A DNA stretch of 64,000 nucleotides from UBA8752 sp036159995. GTDB lineage: Bacteria; Bacteroidota; Bacteroidia; Flavobacteriales_D; Sanyastnellaceae. The notes under the pieces are model-generated. The model had not been told where the DNA came from, ran no database searches, and worked only from the letters and a program-made list of their open reading frames with translations. The translations under genes were made by a program, and so were the position numbers. Of this stretch, positions 8,640-17,694 are shown one piece after another (the first letter of the stretch is position 1; the number at the start of each line of letters is the position of its first letter). The stretch covers positions 88,192 to 152,191 of the forward strand of contig JAYYEI010000047.1 in the NCBI GenBank assembly GCA_036159995.1, given 5' to 3'.

Positions 8640-9110
8640 ATGATCAACGCGAGCGACATCCGGAATTGGGTCGAGGAACACCTTGAGAATCAAGGCGGTT
8701 TCCTCGTGGACGTCTCCGTCTCGGACGGAGCGGACATCCGCGTCCTCGTGGATGCCCCGGACGGCATGCCCATCTCCCGGTGCGTCGAGATTTCCCGGCT
8801 CATCGAGGGCCGGCTCGACCGCGACGTGCAAGACTTCGCCCTGCAGGTCTCCACACCGGGCCTGGACCAGCCCCTCAAGCTCCGCCCGCAATACGACAAG
8901 AACGTCGGGCGCGGAGTCAAGGTGCAGCTCCACGACGGACACAGCGTCGAAGGCACCCTGACGACGGTCGGAGACGACGGCATCGTGGTCGAACACAAGG
9001 AAAAACGCAGAATCGAAGGCCGAAAGGCCAAGGAATGGGTGACGGACCGGCACGAATTGGCCTGGGACAGCATCGCCACCACCAAAGTCAAAATTTCATT
9101 CAAGCAATAA
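8640..9110 (+). CDS. rimP: Ribosome maturation factor RimP
   Basis: A 156-residue RimP, needed for maturation of the 30S subunit. The ATG at 8640 starts MINASDIRNWVEEHLEN; in-frame sequence upstream runs into the leader and was rejected. The N-terminal domain (about 1-75) contains FLVDVSVSDGADIRVLVD and the segment ISRCVEISRLIEGRLD followed by LQVSTPGLDQPL, the RimP signature (SPGLDRPL in other species). The C-terminal Sm-like beta barrel begins near residue 85. The stop TAA overlaps the nusA ATG as TAATG. The rimP-nusA-infB order is conserved across bacteria. Confidence 0.95.
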   Translation: MINASDIRNWVEEHLENQGGFLVDVSVSDGADIRVLVDAPDGMPISRCVEISRLIEGRLDRDVQDFALQVSTPGLDQPLKLRPQYDKNVGRGVKVQLHDGHSVEGTLTTVGDDGIVVEHKEKRRIEGRKAKEWVTDRHELAWDSIATTKVKISFKQ

Positions 9111-10342
9111 TGGAGACGGTGAACCTGATTGACTCCTTCCGGGAGTTCAAGGAATTGAAGAGCATCGACCGCGAGACCATGATGGGCATCCTCGAGGAGG
9201 TGTTCCGCAACATGATCATCAAGAAGTACGGTGCTGACGACAACTTCGACATCATCATCAACCCCGAAAAAGGGGACCTCGAAATCTGGCACAACCGCGA
9301 GATCGTCGAGGACGGTGCGGTCGAGGATCCAGTCGCAGAAATCGCGTTGAGCGACGCCCTCAAAATCGAGGACGACTTCGAGGTCGGCGAGGAGGTCTCC
9401 GAGGAGATCAAGCTGGCCGACTTCGGCCGCCGCAACGTGCTGTCCATGCGCCAGAACCTCGCCGGCAAAGTGATGGAGCTGGAGAAGGACGCCCTCTATC
9501 GCAAGTACAAGGACCGCGTCGGCGAAATCATCTCCGCCGAGGTGTACCAGATCTGGAAGCGGGAAATCCTGCTCGTCGACGACGACGACAACGAGCTGAT
9601 CATGCCACGCGACCAGCAGATCCCCGGCGACTTCTTCCGCAAGGGAGACGCCGTCCGCGCTGTGGTCGCCGAGGTGGACATCCGCAACAACAACCCGCGG
9701 ATCATCCTCTCCCGCACCGCCCCGGAGTTCCTCGCCCGCCTGTTCGAACAGGAGGTGCCCGAGATTTACGACGGCCTCATCACGATCAAGAAGGTGGTCC
9801 GTGCCCCAGGTGACCGCGCCAAGGTGGCTGTGGAGTCCTACGACGACCGCGTCGACCCGGTGGGCGCCTGCGTTGGCATGAAGGGATCCCGCATCCACGG
9901 CATCGTCCGCGAGTTGAAGAACGAGAACATCGACGTCATCAATTACACGGCCAATGACCAGCTGCTCATCGCCCGCGCTCTGAGCCCGGCCAAGATCTCC
10001 TCCATCACCATCAAGGGAGAGCGCGCTGAGGTCTTCCTCCAGCCCGACCAGGTCTCCCTCGCCATCGGAAAGGGCGGACACAACATCAAGCTCGCCGGCC
10101 GCCTGACTGGATACGAGATCGACGTCTACCGCGAAGGCGAAACCGAAATCGACGACGTGGAACTCAAGGAGTTTGCCGACGAAATCGATGCCTGGATCAT
10201 CGAGGAGCTCGAGAAGATTGGATGCGACACCGCCCGGAGCGTCCTCAACCTCACCATCGAAGATCTCGCCAACCGCACCGACCTTGAAGTCGAGACGGTG
10301 GAAGATGTCGTCAAGATTCTCAAGGCCGAATTCGACGCCTGA
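9110..10342 (+). CDS. nusA: Transcription termination/antitermination factor NusA
   Basis: A 410-residue NusA, which binds RNA polymerase and nascent RNA and controls pausing, termination and antitermination. It has the N-terminal polymerase-binding region (about 1-130), an S1 domain (about 135-200), two KH domains (about 205-345) with GACVGMKGSRIHGIVREL and the GxxG-type loop AIGKGGHNIKLA near residue 320, and a helical tail with ARSVLNLTIEDLANRTDL. The start overlaps the rimP stop, implying coupled translation. As NusA can regulate its own operon in E. coli, the leader hairpin at 8588 is of interest. Confidence 0.97.
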   Translation: METVNLIDSFREFKELKSIDRETMMGILEEVFRNMIIKKYGADDNFDIIINPEKGDLEIWHNREIVEDGAVEDPVAEIALSDALKIEDDFEVGEEVSEEIKLADFGRRNVLSMRQNLAGKVMELEKDALYRKYKDRVGEIISAEVYQIWKREILLVDDDDNELIMPRDQQIPGDFFRKGDAVRAVVAEVDIRNNNPRIILSRTAPEFLARLFEQEVPEIYDGLITIKKVVRAPGDRAKVAVESYDDRVDPVGACVGMKGSRIHGIVRELKNENIDVINYTANDQLLIARALSPAKISSITIKGERAEVFLQPDQVSLAIGKGGHNIKLAGRLTGYEIDVYREGETEIDDVELKEFADEIDAWIIEELEKIGCDTARSVLNLTIEDLANRTDLEVETVEDVVKILKAEFDA

Positions 10343-10390
10343 TCCCCCAGTCCCTTCACTCCTCAATCCCAGCCTCCCGGAATCCCGCAC

Positions 10391-13117
10391 ATGTCTGACG
10401 TCTCCAAACCGGTCCGCCTGAGCAAGGCCGCCCGCGAGTTCAACCTCGGGGTGGAAACCATCGTCGATTTCCTCGCCTCCAAGGGAATCGAAGTCGAACG
10501 CAAGCCCAACACCAAGTTGGAGCCGGAGCACTATGCCCTGGTCCGCGCAAATTTTGCCGACGAGAAAGTGGCCAAGCAAAAGGCCAAGCAGAAGTCGAAG
10601 ACCCTGTTGGAGATGGAGGCTCTGGCTGTTGATTCGAAGAAGGCCACGACGGAGGAGGCCGTCGAGCCCGCACCGGAACCAACGCCGGAACCCGCGCCCG
10701 CTCCTGAGCCTGAATCGACACCCGATCCCGATCCGACGCCCGAACCCGATCCGGAACCCGTCGCGGAGGAGGCTCCGGCCGAGGAGGAGGCTCCGACCGA
10801 GCCCGCCAAGGAGGAGAAAGCCAAGCCGGAATCGGCCGTGAAGGTGGTCGGCAAGGTGGACCTCGATTCGGTCGCCCCGAAGAAGACGAAAAAGGCCGCC
10901 GCCAAGAAGGAGGAGCCCGCTCCGGCCGAGCCGGAAGCACCGGCCGCTGAGGCCACAGAATCTGCCCCTGCTGCAGAGGAGCCCAAAAAGGAGCCCGCCG
11001 AACCGGAGGCCGAGGTGGTCCGGGCCAAAGCAGAAAAGCTCACCGGCCCGACAGTCGTGGGCAAGATTAACCTGCCCGTCGAGAAGAAGCCGACCACGGC
11101 AGGCGAGAAGCGCAAGCGCAAGCGCATCACCAAGGTCGACGTGGAGGCCGCCGGTCAACAGGCCGGCAAGCGTGACCGCACCGTGACCGGTGCCCCGCGC
11201 AAGGAGATCTCCGACAAGGACATCCAGAAGGAGATCAAGGAGACGCTCGCCCGCCTCAGCAAGGGCAAGAAGACCCAAGCCAGCGCCAAGACCCGCCGCG
11301 CCAAGCGCGACGCCAAGGCCGAACGGGCCGAGCGTGAGCAGCTCGCCCAGATGGAGGCAGCCCACACGCTGGAGCTGACCGAATTCGTGACGGCTTCCGA
11401 GCTGGCCACGATGATGGACATCTCCGTCAACGAGGTCATCTCCGCCTGCATGTCGCTGGGCATGATGGTGTCCATCAACCAGCGTCTGGACAAAGAGACC
11501 ATCGGCATCATCGCCGAGGAGTTCGGCTACGGCGTGGACTTCGTCTCCGCCGAGGTCCAGGAGGCCATCGAGGTCGAAGTGGACAGTGAGGACGACCTCA
11601 TTGCCCGCCCGCCCATCGTCACGGTTATGGGCCACGTCGACCACGGAAAAACCTCCCTGCTCGACTACATCCGCAACACCAACGTGATCGACGGCGAGGC
11701 CGGCGGCATCACGCAGCACATCGGTTCCTACAGCGTGGAACTCGAAGACGGTGCCCGGATGACCTTCATCGACACGCCGGGTCACGAGGCCTTTACGGCC
11801 ATGCGTGCCCGGGGTGCCCAGGTCACCGACCTCGCCATCATCATCGTCGCGGCCGACGATGCGGTCATGCCGCAGACGAAGGAGGCCATCAGCCACGCCC
11901 AGAGCGCGGAGATTCCTTTCCTCATCGCCATCAACAAGTGCGACCGCGAGGAGTCCAACCCCGACAAGATCCGCACCGAGCTCGCCGAGCTGGGCATCCA
12001 GGTCGAGGAGTGGGGCGGAAAGACGCAAAGCCAGGAGATCTCAGCCAAGACCGGCATGGGCATCCCCGAACTGCTGGAAAAGGTCACCCTCGAAGCCGAG
12101 CTGCTCGAACTCAAGGCCAATCCTCAGAAGCGCGCGGTCGGCACCATCATCGAATCCAGCCTTGACAAAGGCCGTGGATACGTGACCAACCTCATCGTCT
12201 CCGCCGGCACGCTCCGCGTAGGCGACGCCATGCTGGCCGGTCAGTACAGCGGCAAGGTCCGCGCCATGACCAACGAGCGCGGCGAGGCCCTGAAGGAGGC
12301 CGGCCCCTCGACTCCTGTCTCCGTCCTCGGACTGGACGGTGCCCCGAACGCCGGTGACGAATTCCACATCTTCGAAGGCGAGAAGGAAGCCCGGACCATT
12401 GCTCAAAAACGCCAGCAACTGCAGCGCGAGCAGGGTATCCGAACGCAGAAGCAGGTCACCCTCGAGGAACTCGGCCGCCGGATCGCGGTGGGCGAATTCA
12501 AGGAACTCAACCTCATCATCAAGGGCGACGTGGATGGCTCCACCGAAGCCTTGGCCGACAGCCTGCTGAAGCTCACCACAGAGAAGGTGCAGGTCAACGT
12601 CATCCACAAGGCCGTGGGTCAAATCTCAGAGAGCGACGTCCTGTTGGCGTCCGCCTCCGAAGCCATCATCATCGGCTTCCAAGTCCGCCCAAGCGGCACG
12701 GCCCGGAAGCTCGCCGAAAAAGAGGGCATCCAGATTCGCCTGTACTCCATCATCTACCAGGCCATCGAGGAGATGAAAGAGGCCATGGAGGGACTGCTGT
12801 CCGCCAAGATCGAGGAGCGCATCACCGGTACGGCCGAAATCCGCGAGACCTTCAAGATCTCCAAGGTGGGCACGATTGCCGGTTGCTTTGTGACCGACGG
12901 TACCATCCACCGGAACCACGGCATCCGCGTCATCCGGGAGGGCATCGTGGTCTACACCGGTGAGCTCGGCTCCCTCAAGCGCTTCAAGGACGATGCGAAG
13001 GAGGTCAAGAAGGGCCTGGAGTGCGGTCTGAACGTGGAGAAGTTCAACGACATCAAGGTGGGCGACATCATCGAAGCCTACGAGGAGGTCGAAGTGAAGC
13101 AGACCCTCGACGACTGA
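10391..13117 (+). CDS. infB: Translation initiation factor IF-2
   Basis: A 908-residue GTPase that delivers initiator tRNA to the 30S subunit. The N-terminal IF2-N helix (VRLSKAAREFNLGVETIVDF) is followed by a long charged, low-complexity linker: Glu/Pro/Asp-rich repeats at about 95-130, then Lys/Ala/Glu-rich stretches to about 300. A second IF2-N domain precedes the G domain, which has GHVDHGKTS (about 413-421), DTPGHEAF near 461 and NKCD near 515. Domains II-IV fill the C-terminal half. The linker makes it longer than the compact forms, as is common in Bacteroidota. The next gene begins 4 bases after the stop. Confidence 0.97.
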   Translation: MSDVSKPVRLSKAAREFNLGVETIVDFLASKGIEVERKPNTKLEPEHYALVRANFADEKVAKQKAKQKSKTLLEMEALAVDSKKATTEEAVEPAPEPTPEPAPAPEPESTPDPDPTPEPDPEPVAEEAPAEEEAPTEPAKEEKAKPESAVKVVGKVDLDSVAPKKTKKAAAKKEEPAPAEPEAPAAEATESAPAAEEPKKEPAEPEAEVVRAKAEKLTGPTVVGKINLPVEKKPTTAGEKRKRKRITKVDVEAAGQQAGKRDRTVTGAPRKEISDKDIQKEIKETLARLSKGKKTQASAKTRRAKRDAKAERAEREQLAQMEAAHTLELTEFVTASELATMMDISVNEVISACMSLGMMVSINQRLDKETIGIIAEEFGYGVDFVSAEVQEAIEVEVDSEDDLIARPPIVTVMGHVDHGKTSLLDYIRNTNVIDGEAGGITQHIGSYSVELEDGARMTFIDTPGHEAFTAMRARGAQVTDLAIIIVAADDAVMPQTKEAISHAQSAEIPFLIAINKCDREESNPDKIRTELAELGIQVEEWGGKTQSQEISAKTGMGIPELLEKVTLEAELLELKANPQKRAVGTIIESSLDKGRGYVTNLIVSAGTLRVGDAMLAGQYSGKVRAMTNERGEALKEAGPSTPVSVLGLDGAPNAGDEFHIFEGEKEARTIAQKRQQLQREQGIRTQKQVTLEELGRRIAVGEFKELNLIIKGDVDGSTEALADSLLKLTTEKVQVNVIHKAVGQISESDVLLASASEAIIIGFQVRPSGTARKLAEKEGIQIRLYSIIYQAIEEMKEAMEGLLSAKIEERITGTAEIRETFKISKVGTIAGCFVTDGTIHRNHGIRVIREGIVVYTGELGSLKRFKDDAKEVKKGLECGLNVEKFNDIKVGDIIEAYEEVEVKQTLDD

Positions 13118-13121
13118 TCGC

Positions 13122-14291
13122 GTGACGGTGGAGCTGCAGAGCAAGCTGCCCCATCTGGGGACCACCATCTTCACGGAAATGTCCGCCCTCGCGCAGCAGC
13201 ACGGAGCGGTCAACGTGTCCCAAGGCTTCCCGGACATCCCCCCGCCTGAGGGATTGGTGCAAGCTGCGGTCCAGGCACTGCAGGACGGCGTGCACCAGTA
13301 CGCCCCCATGGCCGGCAGGCCCGATTTGCGCCAATGGATCTGCGGGCACCACGCCGAACGCCACGGCGCCACCTACAACCCGGACGCCGAGTGCACGATT
13401 GGCGCTGGCGCCTCCTCTCTCCTGTTCGCCGCCATCACGGCCTTCGTCCAACCAGGCGACGAGGTCATCGTCCAGACCCCGGCCTATGACCTGTACGCGC
13501 CAGGAGTCCAACTCGCCGGAGGCCGCCTCGTCGAAGTGCCCCTCCTCGGGAACGATGGGGCCTGGGATGTGGACGCTTTGATTGGCGCCATCCACGACCG
13601 GACGCGCCTCGTCATCCTCAACACCCCGCACAACCCCACCGGCACGGTCTGCCCAACGGGCTTCCTCGACGCGTTGGCGAACCACTTGGAAGGCAAACCC
13701 ACATTGGTCCTGTCCGACGAGGTCTACGGCCCCATCATCCACGATGGCCGTGCCGAGATCTCGCTTACGGCCCATCCGGTACTGCGCGAACGCGGGCTGG
13801 CCTTTGGCAGCTTCGGCAAGCTGCTGCAAGTGACCGGCTGGAAAATCGGCTGGGCCGTGGGACCGGGCCCCTTGACGGCCGAACTCCGGAAGGTGCATCA
13901 GTACGACGTCTTCTCCACGGGTGCCCCCCTCCAGGCCGCCCTGGCCTCCTTCCTGCCGACCACCGAGGGCCGCGCCCACATCGACGGTCTCCCCGCGATG
14001 TACCAGGCCAAGCGCGACCATTTCCTGTCTGGCCTTGAGGGCACGGCTTGGGAATGGACCCCTGCCGCCGGCGGTTTTTTCCAGGTGCTCGACGCCCGCA
14101 ACCTGATCGACGGGGACGACGGCCATTGGGCCCGGGAGTGGACCCGCACCCACGGCGTAGCCACCATTCCAATGTCGGCCTTCTTCACCCCGCCCACCCC
14201 TCAGCTGCGCATCTGCTTCGCCAAGGAGAACGCCACCCTCGACGCGGCCGTCGAGCGGCTGCGCCATATTGCGGCCGACCATGTCCGCTGA
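13122..14291 (+). CDS. Class I/II aminotransferase, methionine/glutamine aminotransferase-like (YbdL type)
   Basis: A 389-residue PLP-dependent fold-type I aminotransferase. N-terminal SKLPHLGTTIFTEMSALAQQ and VNVSQGFPDIPPPEGL are typical of the methionine aminotransferase / kynurenine aminotransferase subgroup (E. coli YbdL). The PLP lysine is Lys233 in GSFGKLLQVTGWKIGW, and NTPHNPTGTV is the cofactor-binding motif. The start is a GTG at 13122 four bases after infB; a second GTG at 13128 is possible. Its 3' end overlaps by 11 bases a nitrilase-family gene whose family includes the omega-amidase that removes the 2-oxoglutaramate made by glutamine transamination, so the pair probably works together in methionine salvage. 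Exact substrate is inferred. Confidence 0.85.
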   Translation: MTVELQSKLPHLGTTIFTEMSALAQQHGAVNVSQGFPDIPPPEGLVQAAVQALQDGVHQYAPMAGRPDLRQWICGHHAERHGATYNPDAECTIGAGASSLLFAAITAFVQPGDEVIVQTPAYDLYAPGVQLAGGRLVEVPLLGNDGAWDVDALIGAIHDRTRLVILNTPHNPTGTVCPTGFLDALANHLEGKPTLVLSDEVYGPIIHDGRAEISLTAHPVLRERGLAFGSFGKLLQVTGWKIGWAVGPGPLTAELRKVHQYDVFSTGAPLQAALASFLPTTEGRAHIDGLPAMYQAKRDHFLSGLEGTAWEWTPAAGGFFQVLDARNLIDGDDGHWAREWTRTHGVATIPMSAFFTPPTPQLRICFAKENATLDAAVERLRHIAADHVR

Positions 14292-15075
14292 ACTCCGCAT
14301 CGTCGGTCTCCAGACCGACCTCCACTGGCGCAACCCCGACGCCAACTTCGCACACTTCGACACCCTGTTGGCCGCCATCCCCGACGGCTCATGCGATGTC
14401 GTCGTCCTGCCCGAGATGTTCACCACCGGGTTCAGCTGGCCCCCCATCATCCCCACCGACGGTCCTGACTCCGAACTCGACTGGATGCAAGACTGGGCCG
14501 ACCGTCTGGGTGCGGCCATCGCCGGCAGCATCGCCTGCTTCGACAGAGAGGACCAGCCCCGGAACCGCTTCTGGTTCATCCCCCCAAGCGGAGAAGGGGT
14601 CCCCTCCTTCTACGACAAGCGGCACCTGTTCACATTGGCCGGCGAGCACGACCACTTCACAGCGGGCGACGACCGGGTCGAACTTGAATTCCGCGGGTTC
14701 CGCATCCTCCTGCAGGTCTGTTATGACTTGCGCTTCCCCGTCTTTGTGCGCAACGACCGCCACACCCCCTATGACCTGGCCCTCTATGTGGCCAATTGGC
14801 CCGAAACGCGTTCGGCCGCTTGGCGCACCTTGCTTCAAGCACGGGCCATCGAAAACCAGTGTTTCGTCGTTGGAATCAACCGTTCAGGAACCGACGGCAA
14901 TGGACACCGCTACGCCGGGGACAGCCTCATTGCCGATTTCGCAGGAACGCTACTCGCCGATGCCGGCGGCGATGGCCAACCGGCCAACCTGCAGGCCACC
15001 CTCAACTGGGACGACATGATGGCGTTTCGGCGGAAGCTGCCGTTTCTGGAGGATGCGGACGCCCGTCAGGGCTGA
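14281..15075 (+). CDS. Nitrilase-family omega-amidase (YafV/Nit2-like)
   Basis: A 264-residue carbon-nitrogen hydrolase. The catalytic triad is complete: Glu45 (VVLPEMFTTGF), Lys113 (FYDKRHLF) and Cys147 (LLQVCYDLRFPVF). These contexts, especially the PEMFTTGF and YDLRFP segments, match the YafV/Nit2 omega-amidase branch that hydrolyses 2-oxoglutaramate or 2-oxosuccinamate. The start at 14281 (MSAELRIVGLQ) overlaps the aminotransferase end by 11 bases, so the two are co-translated. The stop TGA abuts the opposite-strand stop of the DUF2200 gene within the palindrome TGATCA. Confidence 0.88.
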   Translation: MSAELRIVGLQTDLHWRNPDANFAHFDTLLAAIPDGSCDVVVLPEMFTTGFSWPPIIPTDGPDSELDWMQDWADRLGAAIAGSIACFDREDQPRNRFWFIPPSGEGVPSFYDKRHLFTLAGEHDHFTAGDDRVELEFRGFRILLQVCYDLRFPVFVRNDRHTPYDLALYVANWPETRSAAWRTLLQARAIENQCFVVGINRSGTDGNGHRYAGDSLIADFAGTLLADAGGDGQPANLQATLNWDDMMAFRRKLPFLEDADARQG

Positions 15076-15447
15076 TCAGCCCTCAGAGCGAAGGATGCGG
15101 TCCATCGCCCGGCCCTTGGCCAACTCGTCGACCAGCTTGTCGAGCACCCTCACCTGGCGGGTCAATGCGTTGTCCAGCTCCTCGATGCGGTACCCGCAGA
15201 TGACCCCTTTGACTTCGGAAGACAGGGGATTCACGGAAGCCTTCGCGAAGAACTCCGCCAACGTGGAACCGCGCTCCACGTGGGCCTGCACATCGGCATC
15301 GGAGTAGCCGGTCAACCAGGTCAGGACCGTGTGCAACTCCGCCACGGTGCGGCCCTTCTTCTCCACTTTGGTGACATAGCACGGGTAGACGGAGGCAAAC
15401 GTCATCTCCGAAATGCGGCGATGGTGGGCTTCCGTGACGACCGGCAT
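15076..15447 (-). CDS. DUF2200 domain protein
   Basis: A 123-residue protein that looks full length for DUF2200: EAHHRRISEMTFASVYPCYV at the N-terminus, then a Lys-rich turn (VEKKGRT), LHTVLTWLTGYSDADVQAH and CGYRIEELDNALTRQVRVLD. Family members are small cytoplasmic proteins without known function. It lies 27 bases downstream of the acyl-CoA dehydrogenase stop on the same strand and may be co-transcribed. No function is proposed. Confidence 0.8.
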   Translation of the reverse strand: MPVVTEAHHRRISEMTFASVYPCYVTKVEKKGRTVAELHTVLTWLTGYSDADVQAHVERGSTLAEFFAKASVNPLSSEVKGVICGYRIEELDNALTRQVRVLDKLVDELAKGRAMDRILRSEG

Positions 15448-15474
15448 CAGCGGGTTCAGAGGGGGCTCAGGCCC

Positions 15475-16674
15475 TCACTTGAAGGCGTTCTCGCCCGTGA
15501 TGTCGAGGCCGGTGATGAGCAGGTGGATGTCGTGCGTGCCCTCGTAGGTCACGACGGACTCCAAGTTCATCATGTGGCGCATGATCGGGTACTCCCCGGT
15601 GATGCCCATGCCGCCGAGGACCTGACGGGCCTCACGGGCAATTTGCAGGGCGATCTCCACGTTGTTCCGCTTCGCCATCGAGATCTGGGCACTGGTGGCC
15701 TTGTCCTCATTGCGGAGCTGACCGAGACGAAGCGTCAGCAGCTGGGCCTTGGTAATCTCCGTGATCATCTCGGCCAGCTTCTTCTGCTGCAGCTGGAAAC
15801 CGGCAATGGGACGGCCGAACTGCTCGCGCTGCTTGGCATACCGCAGGGCAGTGTCATAGCAATCGAGGGCAGCGCCGATGGCGCCCCAGGCGATGCCGTA
15901 GCGGGCGCTGTCCAGGCAGCTCAATGGAGCACCGAGACCGGAACGGCCAGGCAAGATGTGCGACTTCGGAACCTTGACGTCCTCGAAAATGAGCTCGCCA
16001 GTGTCGGAGGCGCGCAGGCTCCACTTGCCGGTCATCTTCGGCGTGGAGAATCCTTCCATGCCGCGCTCGACCACAATGCCGTGGATGCGGCCCTCCTCGT
16101 TCTTGGCCCAGACGACGGCAATGTCCGCGAAGGGTGCATTGGAGATCCACAGCTTGGCGCCGTTGAGGATCACGTGCTCACCGTCACCGGCGTCCTTGTA
16201 GTTCGTGACCATCCCCCCGGGATTGGACCCGTGGTCGGGCTCGGTGAGGCCGAAGCAACCCATCATCTCACCGGTGGCGAGCTTGGGCAGATACTTCATC
16301 TTCTGCTCCTCGGATCCGTACTTCCAGATGGGATACATGACGAGGGAGCTTTGCACGGAGGCCGTGCTGCGAAGACCGCTGTCGCAGCGCTCCAGCTCCT
16401 GCATGATGATGCCGTAGGAAATCTGATCGAGTCCAGCCCCTCCGTATTCTTCGGGGATATAGGGCCCGAAGGCCCCGATGGCGCCCAAGCCGGGCAGAAT
16501 GTGCTTGGGGAAGACCTGCGTTTCGGCAGCATCCTCGATGATTGGACTGACCTCCTGCTTGACCCACGCGCGTGCCGCGTCGCGGATGAGCTTGTGCTCC
16601 TCGGTGAGGAGGTCATCCATCATGTAGTAGTCGTGACCCTGATACAGGTCGGTCTTGACGGAACCCATGTTCAT
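15475..16674 (-). CDS. Acyl-CoA dehydrogenase, glutaryl-CoA dehydrogenase-like
   Basis: A 399-residue FAD enzyme. It fits the glutaryl-CoA dehydrogenase subgroup better than generic acyl-CoA dehydrogenases: GCFGLTEPDHGSNPGGM, KLWISNAPFADIAVVWAK, KWSLRASDTGELIFEDV, SARYGIAWGAIGAALDC and AMKRNN/NLESVVTYEGTHDIH-like segments. The catalytic base is Glu378 in the YEGTHDIH motif. It would oxidise and decarboxylate glutaryl-CoA to crotonyl-CoA in lysine or tryptophan breakdown. The start is ATG 16674 or 16668. A TATTTTCG -7 box lies 4 bases before the first ATG, so the mRNA may be leaderless. Divergent from the pseudouridine synthase gene. Confidence 0.9.
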   Translation of the reverse strand: MNMGSVKTDLYQGHDYYMMDDLLTEEHKLIRDAARAWVKQEVSPIIEDAAETQVFPKHILPGLGAIGAFGPYIPEEYGGAGLDQISYGIIMQELERCDSGLRSTASVQSSLVMYPIWKYGSEEQKMKYLPKLATGEMMGCFGLTEPDHGSNPGGMVTNYKDAGDGEHVILNGAKLWISNAPFADIAVVWAKNEEGRIHGIVVERGMEGFSTPKMTGKWSLRASDTGELIFEDVKVPKSHILPGRSGLGAPLSCLDSARYGIAWGAIGAALDCYDTALRYAKQREQFGRPIAGFQLQQKKLAEMITEITKAQLLTLRLGQLRNEDKATSAQISMAKRNNVEIALQIAREARQVLGGMGITGEYPIMRHMMNLESVVTYEGTHDIHLLITGLDITGENAFK

Positions 16675-16678
16675 GGTG

Positions 16679-16686
16679 CGAAAATA
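16679..16686 (-). promoter_or_regulatory. Putative -7 box of the acyl-CoA dehydrogenase gene
   Basis: TATTTTCG on the minus strand matches TAnnTTYG; only 4 bases separate it from the ATG at 16674. Confidence 0.45.
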
Positions 16687-16701
16687 CGATGCGGGCCATC
16701 G

Positions 16702-16709
16702 TACACTTG
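16702..16709 (+). promoter_or_regulatory. Putative -7 box of the RluA-family gene
   Basis: TACACTTG, one base off TAnnTTTG, 7 bases before the ATG at 16717 and back to back with the divergent -7 box at 16679-16686. Confidence 0.35.
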
Positions 16710-16716
16710 ACCGTCC

Positions 16717-17694
16717 ATGGACCGGGAACCCACATCCGCAAAAGAATTTGCCGGCGCAAACGCTCGAATCGGGCCCGATCGGTCCGGCCAGCGGATGCAG
16801 GAGGCCCTCGTTGGACTCTTCCCGGACTGGCTGCCCAGCCGGAAATCCTGCCGCAAGGCCATCGACCGCGGCGAGATTCACTGCAACGGAAACGTAGCCG
16901 GGACCGCCCTGCGGGTGGAGACCGGCGACCAAGTCCACTATCGGCCCAAGGCGAAAGACGCCCCCGACCCCGGTGCAATCCATCCGGGGCCGCTCCGCCT
17001 CCACCGTCCGAATGGAGCAGACTTTGCCTTCATCTGGAAGCCGGCCGGCATCGCCACCAGCGGGCCCGGGGCCCGTCACCTCGCGGGCCTCATCGCCCAC
17101 CGCGCGCAGCACGGATCGCCCGAGGAGCAAGCCGCACTGAAGGCGCACCAACCCGACGGCATGCCTGCACCTCACCCGGCCCATCGGCTGGACCGCGCCA
17201 CGGCAGGATGGATTTGCGTGGCCCTCACCCTGCCCGTGGCCGAGGCCCTGGGACGGGCCTTTGCCGACCGTCAGGTGGACAAGCGATACCTCGCCCTGGC
17301 CGCCGGTCGCCTCCAAGACGGTCATGTCGAGACGCCCCTCGATGGCAAGCCCAGCCACACGGCGTGGCGGGCCCTCGGCACGGGCCCCCTGCCGGTCCAC
17401 GGCGAGGCCACCTTGCTCGACATCCGACCGACCACCGGCCGCACCCACCAAATCCGACGCCACCTCGCCGAAGTGGGACATCCCCTCGTCGGTGAAGACG
17501 AACACGCCGCACCCGGCGTCGACCCCGCCACGGCGCCGCGGTATTCGGGGCAAGGTCTGTTCCTCTGCGCCATCAGCATGGCCCTTCCAGAGGGCGACCA
17601 CGGACCGGCCGCCGCCGTCCACGCCACCCCGCCGAGCAAATACCGGCGCATCCGCTGGGTCGCGGACGCCTTGGAACAGCACGGATGCAGCTGA
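16717..17694 (+). CDS. RluA-family RNA pseudouridine synthase
   Basis: A 325-residue enzyme that isomerises uridine to pseudouridine in rRNA or tRNA. An S4-like RNA-binding segment lies at about 25-80 (LPSRKSCRKAIDRGEIHCNG, VETGDQV). The catalytic domain has the motif HRLDRATAGW with the catalytic Asp (HRLDRxTSG in the family), KRYLALAAG, and IRPTTGRTHQIRRHLAEVGHP. The target uridine cannot be told from sequence. The promoter box TACACTTG is 7 bases before the ATG. The stop TGA is shared with the opposite rnhA stop in TGATCA. Confidence 0.9.
   Translation: MDREPTSAKEFAGANARIGPDRSGQRMQEALVGLFPDWLPSRKSCRKAIDRGEIHCNGNVAGTALRVETGDQVHYRPKAKDAPDPGAIHPGPLRLHRPNGADFAFIWKPAGIATSGPGARHLAGLIAHRAQHGSPEEQAALKAHQPDGMPAPHPAHRLDRATAGWICVALTLPVAEALGRAFADRQVDKRYLALAAGRLQDGHVETPLDGKPSHTAWRALGTGPLPVHGEATLLDIRPTTGRTHQIRRHLAEVGHPLVGEDEHAAPGVDPATAPRYSGQGLFLCAISMALPEGDHGPAAAVHATPPSKYRRIRWVADALEQHGCS

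Noticed and set aside
8690..12028. Long minus-strand open frame (about 1100 codons) opposite rimP, nusA and infB
   Set aside because: The plus strand holds three conserved housekeeping genes in the standard order; the minus product is a low-complexity Gly/Leu/Asp shadow.
16675..17682. Long N-terminal extension of the acyl-CoA dehydrogenase on the minus strand
   Set aside because: It lies opposite the RluA-family gene, which has all catalytic motifs, and the enzyme family begins near the ATG at 16674.
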